From: a virus
Virus record (IMG/VR): IMGVR_UViG_3300032677_000029
Location: 1-64,000 of that record
Reading direction: 5' to 3' (one strand)
Length of the DNA: 64,000 bases
The stretch's first letter is position 1, and the number at the start of each line of letters is the position of its first letter. Below, piece after piece: positions 57,839 to 64,000 of the stretch. Below the pieces are notes generated by a model. It was not told the origin of the DNA. It saw nothing but the letters and a program-made list of their open reading frames with translations, and did no database searches. The translations under genes were made by a program, and so were the position numbers.

Positions 57839-58383
57839 CTAAAGCCACTTATTCTTGGTGAAAAGACAAATGTTGCAATATATGGATTTGGTTTTGGATT
57901 TACGTTTGGATCAATTAAAGCACGAATGTTCCATCCTAAGTTGATGTAAATACAACGGCTAAAACCAATAGGAATAATCCAAGCAAACTGAAATAACCCA
58001 TTAGCCTTAACTAATAACCGACCAGCTTTAGCGTTGTCGTTATCCTTGATTGTTGGATCGCCTTTATAGCTTGTTTGGTATGGAGCATTTAAAGTGCGAA
58101 TGCCAAATGACGGTGCAGGGTTACGCACAATCCATTTAACTTTGCTCCAGTATGAAGGTGGGTTTGCAGCTTCGAAAGTAGCATCGCCATCTAAAGAATT
58201 ATCCCAAGTCTGAAACCAATTTAACCATTTAGGTAAGCGTGGACCAAACCCTTCTTTAGAGCCGTTATCTAGCCAACCATAAGTGTTTTTGGCAAATACA
58301 GGAAGGATAGGCGCAAAAATTACCGCTAACAAAGTAATTAGCAAAGAAAGCGGCACCAGTACAGTGTACAGGAGATATATCAT
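57835..58383 (-). CDS. membrane-anchored conserved phage protein (DUF7338-like)
   Basis: A 182-residue protein. A hydrophobic N-terminus (MIYLLYTVLVPLSLLITLLA) is followed by a soluble part: FGPRLPKWLNWFQTWDNSLD, GDATFEAANPPSYWSKVKWI, RNPAPSFGIRTLNAPY. This is the DUF7338-like family often placed by lysis or fibre genes. It might act at the membrane in lysis or exclusion. Function unknown. It overlaps the holin by four bases. Confidence 0.65.
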   Translation of the reverse strand: MIYLLYTVLVPLSLLITLLAVIFAPILPVFAKNTYGWLDNGSKEGFGPRLPKWLNWFQTWDNSLDGDATFEAANPPSYWSKVKWIVRNPAPSFGIRTLNAPYQTSYKGDPTIKDNDNAKAGRLLVKANGLFQFAWIIPIGFSRCIYINLGWNIRALIDPNVNPKPNPYIATFVFSPRISGFR

Positions 58384-59972
58384 AAAGCTGAAATTACAAA
58401 AGCAATCACTTGGTCATACCGTACGCCTAAACGAGTGCAGGCAATAACCGCTGCTTTTTTCAATGTACCGTCTGGGTAATATACCGCTTCTTCTGCAGGG
58501 ATATCATCAGAACAGAACATACCATATCTAGTTGGGTCAAGCCCTTCAGCTACAAATGCATCTCTAATGTCCTGTGCAATAAAGCCAACATGGATACGTG
58601 CGCTATCTGCACCTTTTTCAGCAACAGAATCTTTCCATTTATACTTCTTAACCAAGCCTTTAATTCTTGTAGCCACACGTTTTTCTGTTTCATCTAAACT
58701 TGATATTTCTGTTTTTTCATTTTCATCAGAAGTATTAATTACGTTGCTAACCGCATATATCTGTGTCCATCTATTAGCTGCTCCACCGCAAGCAACACTA
58801 TTATCAGAATACGGAAGCAATGATTTATTAGCGTATATATAGCTTGGGTCTAAAATAAGCACATCATTAAAAACAGATGTGTTAACTGCAAATTGCATTT
58901 GATTGGAGGTATAAAAAATTGATGTATATTGAGAAAAATTTAAAGCGCCATTTCCTAGGCTAGTGCCAACTCCAGGAAAGTTTATTCCGTTATTAAATGT
59001 ATTTCCAGAACCAGACCAAACATTGGTTCCACTTAATTGACCGCCAGTAGACGTAGTTAATAACCCTGCAGAAGCAAAAGAAGTTGCGCCTATACCACCG
59101 TTAGCAATGTTTAATGTACCACCAAGAGTGATTGCCCCTGTAGTCGGTGTACTTGGAGTTAAACCAGTTCCACTAGCAGAAAAGCTAGATACTGCACCAG
59201 CAGCGGCCCAGTTAAGAGTAGAGCCATTGTATTGCAAAGTAAGTGGGGTGCCGCCAGTAGGAGTAAGGAATGATGTGTTACCCGCAGAAGTTTGATATGG
59301 GACTGAGTTAGCACTACCGCCAGCAAGATTAGATGCCGTAGTTACGCTACCAGTAGACCATGCATATGCAGAGCCATTCCAAGTTAAATAAGAGCCTGTA
59401 GTTGGAGCTGGGGTATACCCTGTAGCATTAGCGCCTGTTTGATACGGTATTTGTCCTGTTGCACCGCCAGCAAGTTGGGGAACGCCACCGGATGTGGCAA
59501 AAGTAGCACCTGTAACCGTACCAGTAGCTGTAATTGTTCCACTAATACTTAAGTTACCGCCAGTAAAGCCCGTAATACCAGAGCTAAAGTTTGTACCATC
59601 ACAGTAGACTAAAGTAGTAACTCCATTAGGAATAGTAACAATTGAGCCTGTAGAAGCACCGATAGTAATAGAGAATCCACCAGTAGTTTGGTTAGATATG
59701 ATATAAACCTTAGGCTGCAATGGAGCAACAATAGCGTTTGTACCAGAGGTTGCACCGTTAACAATAATAACTGCTTTTCTAGATTGGTCGGTTGCACCGT
59801 TGGCAACGGATAGGGTAGCCCCTGTTGTGCCTGATACGGAGACTGTTGCTACACCAGCTACAGAATCTTCAATTAATTGCCAGTTGGTATTGGTAGTTGT
59901 ACCCCAAGTACCTGATTGTTCGCCGTTACCGATTTGGGTAAGCGTTAGACTGGGTGTATATGTAGAGCTCAT
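58380..59972 (-). CDS. tail fibre with S74 intramolecular chaperone
   Basis: A 530-residue protein. The N-terminal domain (LTLTQIGNGEQSGTWGTTTN, NWQLIEDSVAG) is a widespread fibre anchor. Repeats of Gly/Thr-rich shaft follow. From residue about 412 an S74 peptidase domain: INTSDENEKTEI with S415 and K420 as the catalytic Ser-Lys dyad, then GFIAQDIRDAFVAEGL. The domain guides trimer folding and cuts itself off. The start overlaps no gene; its stop overlaps the membrane gene. Confidence 0.8.
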   Translation of the reverse strand: MSSTYTPSLTLTQIGNGEQSGTWGTTTNTNWQLIEDSVAGVATVSVSGTTGATLSVANGATDQSRKAVIIVNGATSGTNAIVAPLQPKVYIISNQTTGGFSITIGASTGSIVTIPNGVTTLVYCDGTNFSSGITGFTGGNLSISGTITATGTVTGATFATSGGVPQLAGGATGQIPYQTGANATGYTPAPTTGSYLTWNGSAYAWSTGSVTTASNLAGGSANSVPYQTSAGNTSFLTPTGGTPLTLQYNGSTLNWAAAGAVSSFSASGTGLTPSTPTTGAITLGGTLNIANGGIGATSFASAGLLTTSTGGQLSGTNVWSGSGNTFNNGINFPGVGTSLGNGALNFSQYTSIFYTSNQMQFAVNTSVFNDVLILDPSYIYANKSLLPYSDNSVACGGAANRWTQIYAVSNVINTSDENEKTEISSLDETEKRVATRIKGLVKKYKWKDSVAEKGADSARIHVGFIAQDIRDAFVAEGLDPTRYGMFCSDDIPAEEAVYYPDGTLKKAAVIACTRLGVRYDQVIAFVISAL

Positions 59973-59981
59973 AATTTGTCC

Positions 59982-60851
59982 TTATTGATTGTCATCTATG
60001 TCTTTCCAACCTGGGTTTTGAGCGTTATTGACTGGCGCCCATGTAGTTGCCTGACTATCGTTGATTTTAACCCATCCTGCGGTAATAAGCGAGTCTAGCA
60101 GGTTGACATTTTCTGTAATCGCAGCCACAAAGCTTGTTTGAACCGAGTTAGAATCCCCCAAAACAAAGTTTTCGGTAATAGCTAGGCTAAATACGCTAAT
60201 AATTGAAGCGGTATCAGCAACAGATAAGTTCTCTGTAATGGCTAAAATAAACGTTTGAACAATGCTTTCTACGTCTGCCAGCGTAGCGTTTTCGCTAATA
60301 GTCAAGGCATATTGCGCTGCCAAAGAAATAACAGCAGCTACGGTAATATTCTCGGTAATGCTAGCTGCAAACTGGGCGGTAGCCGACCTAGAATCTGCCA
60401 AACTCAATGGTTCCGCTATGGTATTTACAAACGCAGATTGGGTAGAATTTAAGTCTAAAATACTGTTAATTGATTCAGAGCGGTCTTCTAAAGCGGCAAA
60501 ATAAGACACCAAAACATCAGCAACAGTTAAATTTTCAGATTGTGAAAACACGTAGTTATTGAGTGGAGAATTAGCATCAGCGAAATTAACGTTCTCTGTA
60601 ATGCTAAACAAGGCAATTGAAGATATTGTTGGCGTGTCAGCTAAACCAACGTTTTCTGAAACCGATCCAAAGAAAATAACGCCTTGGGAATTAACATCAT
60701 TTAAAGTAACTGGCTCAGTAATACTTTGTAGAAATGCGCTAGCCTGTGTATTTGAGTCGGCTAAGCTAACGTTTTCGGTAATACTAAGTGCATAAGCATT
60801 CGTGCCTAATGAGGCAAAAGGAGATTGAGCAAATGCACTTATTCCAAACAT
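59982..60851 (-). CDS. repeat-rich fibre protein (ITENV..AD repeats)
   Basis: A 289-residue protein made of about 12 degenerate repeats of roughly 22 residues with a core S-I-T-E-N-(V/L)-x-(L/V)-(A/N)-D-(S/A/T) (for example SITENVSLADS and AITENLSVADT). The C-terminal 35 residues have W-V-K-I-N-D and spaced W residues (AGWVKINDSQATTWAPVNNA, NPGWKDIDDNQ). Each repeat probably forms a beta turn, yielding an elongated shaft. In the fibre cluster; host-contact role inferred. Confidence 0.65.
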   Translation of the reverse strand: MFGISAFAQSPFASLGTNAYALSITENVSLADSNTQASAFLQSITEPVTLNDVNSQGVIFFGSVSENVGLADTPTISSIALFSITENVNFADANSPLNNYVFSQSENLTVADVLVSYFAALEDRSESINSILDLNSTQSAFVNTIAEPLSLADSRSATAQFAASITENITVAAVISLAAQYALTISENATLADVESIVQTFILAITENLSVADTASIISVFSLAITENFVLGDSNSVQTSFVAAITENVNLLDSLITAGWVKINDSQATTWAPVNNAQNPGWKDIDDNQ

Positions 60852-61375
60852 TAACTACTCCATTGTTCCGTAGGTGCTGTAGGAAATACTGCATCCCATG
60901 TAGGGTTTACTGCAATGTTTCTAATTGTACTGCGATAGGTTGTGAACTCAGCTTGATTCATTAAATAAGGGTTAGACTTTAATGGGTCTGCAACATCGGC
61001 AATAGAAGTCCAGTCAGTATTAGTAAGGATTTGCTGGGCTTTAGTTTTGTTTTGTTGAGCAAGATTAGCATCATAGGCGGCTTGTTCTTCAGGAGTAAAG
61101 TCTGTAATAGTCCATTCCAAAGTCCATATTTCGCCTACTAATGTAGGGTCGGCATTAAGGGTGCAGTTTTGATGTGCTTGGTCATAAGCTGGTTGGGGTG
61201 CGTTAACTACCTCAGCTAATGTATAACCATTCTCAATAGCCGTTGTGGTCTGTGGAAACCAATAAGCCACATCTTGATTGCTCCCATAGTTTGTATAGGG
61301 ATTATCTGCTTGTAATTGAGCAAATCCATAAGGATAGGTAATTAGTTGCGTATCTTTAACTTCTGCGTATGCCAT
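60851..61375 (-). CDS. tail fibre assembly-like protein
   Basis: A 174-residue protein. The first 60 residues (TYPYGFAQLQADNPYTNYGS) and the C-terminal half (FTPEEQAAYDANLAQQNKTK, AQQILTNTDWTSIADVADPL) resemble tail fibre assembly proteins, with the TDWTx(I/A)xDV...Lxx...FxxYRxxIRxIA pattern (EFTTYRSTIRNIAVNPTW). It may be a chaperone or a virion part. The gene shares one base with the repeat-rich fibre gene. Confidence 0.65.
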   Translation of the reverse strand: MAYAEVKDTQLITYPYGFAQLQADNPYTNYGSNQDVAYWFPQTTTAIENGYTLAEVVNAPQPAYDQAHQNCTLNADPTLVGEIWTLEWTITDFTPEEQAAYDANLAQQNKTKAQQILTNTDWTSIADVADPLKSNPYLMNQAEFTTYRSTIRNIAVNPTWDAVFPTAPTEQWSS

Positions 61376-61383
61376 TTTATGCC

Positions 61384-61866
61384 TTAGTTAATTACTGCCG
61401 TTGAAGTCTGTTTGTCAATGGTCATTTTACCTAAACAAGCCACATTAAAGTTATCGTTATAGCGAGTATCGTTATCTGAAATTTCGCCATAAGAAGGCAC
61501 ATTGACCTTTAAGTGCTTGAATAAAAACTCATTACCATCTTCAAACACTCGCCATACATGGTCTATAGAGCCACGCCCTTCTTGACCTCTATCCTTATTA
61601 AAACGGATTTGATACTTATGTTCACCAGTAGGCTTTGTCACTTCTCCGTTAATAGTGCAAGTAGAGGTATCTTTATCTATATCCATAGTGCCATGACAAA
61701 AGACTGAATAATCTGCACCTGTTTGTTGGTCTATTAATGTGGAATTAATGACGACATTTTTAAACAAATACTCTTTATCGTTCTCAAAGATTCTCCAAAC
61801 ATGGTCAGTAGTACCACGACCTTCTTGACCACGGCTTTTATTAATTCTGACGAGATATTTGTTCAT
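61384..61866 (-). CDS. two-domain tandem-duplicated protein, unknown
   Basis: A 160-residue protein built from two copies of one domain of about 75 residues: KYLVRINKSRGQEGRG plus DHVWRIFENDKEYLFKNVVI, and HKYQIRFNKDRGQEGRG plus DHVWRVFEDGNEFLFKHLKV. Both end in a beta segment (TMDIDKDTSTCTING; KMTIDKQTSTAVIN). It is coupled to the oxygenase-like gene upstream. The internal duplication suggests a binding protein with two equal sites. No family is recognised. Confidence 0.65.
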   Translation of the reverse strand: MNKYLVRINKSRGQEGRGTTDHVWRIFENDKEYLFKNVVINSTLIDQQTGADYSVFCHGTMDIDKDTSTCTINGEVTKPTGEHKYQIRFNKDRGQEGRGSIDHVWRVFEDGNEFLFKHLKVNVPSYGEISDNDTRYNDNFNVACLGKMTIDKQTSTAVIN

Positions 61867-62561
61867 ACAATAACTGGAGCTTCAGGTTGTGCAGGGGCTT
61901 GTCTTACACCAATATTAAAGTGAATAAAGCGGAATGATTTGCTAGAACCGTTACGAGTAAAGGAATGTGGCAACCAAGCATTTGTAAAAATCAACATTCC
62001 CGGTTCTGGAATAAAGTTAATCATATTACTAGCGTTAGTGACTTCTTCACGATTGGTTTCATCCATGCTGATTTGTACTTTGCCCGGTCTTGGGTCATAA
62101 ATAATCGCCCTTGGACAATCTTTAGGGGTATCAATAAAGTAAAAACCAACTAGCTGTGCGCCATTGTTCGGATGAACGTGCTGTTCCATTGAGGACAATT
62201 TATGATGCTCTTGACACCACATCGACTCAAAGAATGTATTTTTATCAGCCATTTGATAGCCTTGTGACTGAAGAATATTCCAGCCAGTAGAACCAACAAA
62301 GTTTGAAAAGTCAGCCATTCTAGGGTCATCAGCAAAGTTAGCAGTCTGATATAGTTCGCAAAGAGGGTTAGCTTGCATACCCATCTTCTTTAAAGATTTC
62401 ACATTAGACTTAACGACTTCTTTAGCCGCCGCTAAATACTCAGGCTTTTTAATAATGTATACAGATGAAGGAAAGTAGTTGAGGATTGTTAGCTCATTAC
62501 TTTCAATCACTTCTTTGACTGCTGTGTCATTGACATCATCTACTACTGTTACTGTGTTCAT
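61863..62561 (-). CDS. 2OG-Fe(II) oxygenase-like protein
   Basis: A 232-residue protein. HVHPNNGAQLVGFYFIDTPK, AIIYDPRPGKVQISMDETNR and GMLIFTNAWLPHSFTRNGSS, then RFIHFNIGV, match the putative 2OG-Fe(II) oxygenase family common in cyanophages and freshwater phages; candidate iron ligands are an N-terminal His of HVHPN and the His of LPHSF. It might hydroxylate a fibre protein, given its place amid fibre genes. It precedes the duplicated-domain protein with an ATGA-type overlap. Confidence 0.7.
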   Translation of the reverse strand: MNTVTVVDDVNDTAVKEVIESNELTILNYFPSSVYIIKKPEYLAAAKEVVKSNVKSLKKMGMQANPLCELYQTANFADDPRMADFSNFVGSTGWNILQSQGYQMADKNTFFESMWCQEHHKLSSMEQHVHPNNGAQLVGFYFIDTPKDCPRAIIYDPRPGKVQISMDETNREEVTNASNMINFIPEPGMLIFTNAWLPHSFTRNGSSKSFRFIHFNIGVRQAPAQPEAPVIV

Positions 62562-62608
62562 TTTAGTTCCTTAATTAAAAATACACTTTTTTAGTTTACA
62601 ACAAACTT

Positions 62609-63523
62609 TTATGGACTTCCTACATTTGTAGATGGGAATGTTCTAGCGCAACCGGGATAGACGATACGGACTACTCCTACACCGCCCAATGACGCTGCTG
62701 GCGTAGTACATGGTCCATTGCCACCACCACCACCACCGTAAGTACCTCCAGCTCCACCTCTAGCTAAGGCAGCGTTTGCGCCACAGCTTCCCGAAGAACC
62801 ACCACCGCCTCCAACACCTGCTGAGGTACTAATAGTGCCATTGCTACCTTGTCCCAATATTCCAACGCCACCACCACCACCACCTGCGTAATAGCCAGTT
62901 CCAGCACCCAAACTACTTCCTGCTGGCATACCACCACCACCACCGCCACCTAAACCTGCTGTAGGCGGTATGTATGAACACCCTGAAGGGACTCCCCCAT
63001 GTCCACCTGCTCCAGCGTAACCACCTGCACCGCCTGCGCCACCACTTGCGCTGCCACCACCGCCAGTACCATACCCTAGTCCATTGCCACCACTACCCCC
63101 ACCAGTACCTGTAAAAGAACCACCACTACTAGAGCAATTCCTCCAAATGGCAGAGTTTCCACCACCACCTTTTACTGTGGTTGTATTAACAAAAGAGCTG
63201 TTTCCACCATGCACCACAGTTCCGCTATTACAACCAGTACCTGCTACGCCAACAACAACTGAGTAAGAATTTCCTGGAATTACTGTGTAGTTATTTATAT
63301 AGCCTAGCCCACCACCAGCACCCGCTGGAGTTGAGGCTACGCCGCAGCAGTAGAGTCTTGCTTTTGCCCCACCGCCACCCCCACCTACTGCTACAACAGA
63401 AACTTTAGTCACCCCAGAAGGAGCTACCCAAGAGTAAGTACCAGCAGTTGTATAAGATTGTGAACCCGGAGGAGTACCAAAACTTCTTTGATTTTGAAAA
63501 ACAGCCTGTAGTGAGCCAGCCAT
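62609..63523 (-). CDS. glycine-rich fibre / receptor-binding protein
   Basis: A 304-residue protein. The N-terminal 75 residues (GSQSYTTAGTYSWVAPSGVT, KVSVVAVGGGGGG) are a beta sandwich lead-in. Residues 85-285 are about half Gly with GGGG blocks (YAGGGGGGVGILG) as in polyglycine-II adhesins such as the receptor-binding tip gp38 of T-even phages. The Cys-rich part (KARLYCCGVAS) is unusual. Such proteins carry variable loops for receptor choice. Its large Gly blocks form long CCA/CCG runs on the plus strand. Confidence 0.65.
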   Translation of the reverse strand: MAGSLQAVFQNQRSFGTPPGSQSYTTAGTYSWVAPSGVTKVSVVAVGGGGGGAKARLYCCGVASTPAGAGGGLGYINNYTVIPGNSYSVVVGVAGTGCNSGTVVHGGNSSFVNTTTVKGGGGNSAIWRNCSSSGGSFTGTGGGSGGNGLGYGTGGGGSASGGAGGAGGYAGAGGHGGVPSGCSYIPPTAGLGGGGGGGMPAGSSLGAGTGYYAGGGGGGVGILGQGSNGTISTSAGVGGGGGSSGSCGANAALARGGAGGTYGGGGGGNGPCTTPAASLGGVGVVRIVYPGCARTFPSTNVGSP

Positions 63524-63524
63524 A

Positions 63525-63959
63525 TTAGGTTAGTCCTGAACCAGAGATAAGCCATACACCAGCAGAAGAAAGACCCGCTACTTTTACTGCGGTAGCAGAG
63601 CCATATTGAGCTAGTGTCCTAGAGCCTGTAGTGCCAGCAGAAGATAGGTACATCGTGTCAGTAGTAATTGCAATAGTGACTGCTTGTGAAGTCATATTAA
63701 TAAAGCTAATAGCTGTACCCAATGGATAAGCTACAGAAGATGCTGCTGGAATTGTATATGTTCTGACATTAGCGTCAGTTGAGGGATGTAAGATACTTTT
63801 GCCAGCATCAGATAAAACTAATGTATAAGCTGTTGATTGACTGTTTAAAGGAATATTAATATATCCAGCACCATTTGTGCCATCAACCGTAAAGTTTGCC
63901 AAAGTGCCAGAAGAATTAGCGCCTTCAGCAAGAATAGATAGGTTACGAGATATTGTCAT
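63525..63959 (-). CDS. fibre-associated beta protein
   Basis: A 144-residue protein: STAYTLVLSDAGKSILHPST, VRTYTIPAASSVAYPLGTAI, SFINMTSQAVTIAITTDTMY and a final GVWLISGSGL. This is a known repeating module of freshwater phage fibres (YTLVLxDAGKxILHPSxD...RTxTIPAxSSVAYPxGTAI). Here it stands as a single gene. It would be part of the tail tip or fibre. One base separates it from the glycine-rich gene. Confidence 0.7.
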   Translation of the reverse strand: MTISRNLSILAEGANSSGTLANFTVDGTNGAGYINIPLNSQSTAYTLVLSDAGKSILHPSTDANVRTYTIPAASSVAYPLGTAISFINMTSQAVTIAITTDTMYLSSAGTTGSRTLAQYGSATAVKVAGLSSAGVWLISGSGLT

Positions 63960-63962
63960 AGG

Positions 63963-64000
63963 TTATCCTACTGTTGTTGGTAAAGGTAAAGCTATCCATG
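63963..64000 (-). CDS. 3' end of a gene cut by the window edge
   Basis: The minus-strand frame ends WIALPLPTTVG and a TAA at 63965-63963, three bases before the start of the gene at 63525-63959. The rest lies beyond the window. It belongs to the same late operon by spacing and strand. It may be a fibre gene; only 11 codons are visible. Confidence 0.35.
   Translation of the reverse strand, partial: WIALPLPTTVG

Noticed and set aside
1-64000. A prophage reading of the window
   Set aside because: No integrase, excisionase, attachment repeats or bacterial flanking genes are visible; one XRE-like protein alone does not indicate lysogeny.

Overview
The window looks like most of the genome of a lytic, tailed double-stranded DNA phage of a freshwater-type bacterium. 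It has a terminase, a large P22-like portal, a Mu gpT-like capsid protein, adaptor proteins, a very large internal virion protein, a lysis cassette and several fibre genes. I recognise no tape-measure, tail-tube or sheath gene, so a short-tailed (podovirus-like) particle is the best guess. I see no integrase, no RNA polymerase and no tRNA gene. A boxA-like element resembling those of betaproteobacterial rRNA leaders hints at a betaproteobacterial host. That host call is an inference, not a demonstration.

Layout. Positions 1-18,021 are on the minus strand: a packaging and head module (small terminase candidate, large terminase, portal, GroES-like protein, scaffold, decoration protein, capsid), then many small KGG-type proteins, adaptors and fibre genes toward position 1. 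Positions 18,022-18,724 are a divergent, gene-free control region. Positions 18,725-42,646 are on the plus strand: one monocistronic orphan gene, a 1.3 kb non-coding segment (candidate origin, a perfect promoter, a boxA-like leader), and a long, tightly overlapped early/replication block. That block holds an AAA+ ATPase with a VWA/HExxH partner, VRR-NUC, DNA polymerase A, a Cas4-like nuclease, HNH, SNF2 helicase, an ssDNA-binding-like protein and a primase-helicase. A strong terminator at 42.7 kb separates it from a second minus-strand block (42,714-64,000): internal virion proteins, a large tail protein, endolysin, i-spanin, holin and a fibre cluster. Both window edges lie inside minus-strand fibre genes. 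If the genome is circular or circularly permuted, the two late blocks are one operon running from 18.0 kb through position 1 and on to 42.7 kb.

The most unusual feature is an interrupted palindrome, ATACTGTCNGACAGTAY, present 11 times between 18.6 and 27.3 kb and, by eye, nowhere else. It lies around promoters, between genes and inside three genes, and becomes sparser with distance from an iteron-rich candidate origin (about ten AGTGAAC/GTTCACT sites beside an AT-rich stretch). It could be a dispersed operator network comparable in logic to the stoperators of mycobacteriophage L5, or a partition or copy-control site. Neither reading is proven.

How the parts may work together: consensus sigma-70 promoters (18.64, 19.99, 22.84, 28.01 and 37.96 kb) would fire early. 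The boxA leader may support processive transcription through the long operon. Two small sigma-region-4-like proteins could redirect host polymerase later. The late operon, whose best promoter candidate lies at 18.08-18.10 kb among palindromic sites, would then produce virions and lysis proteins.
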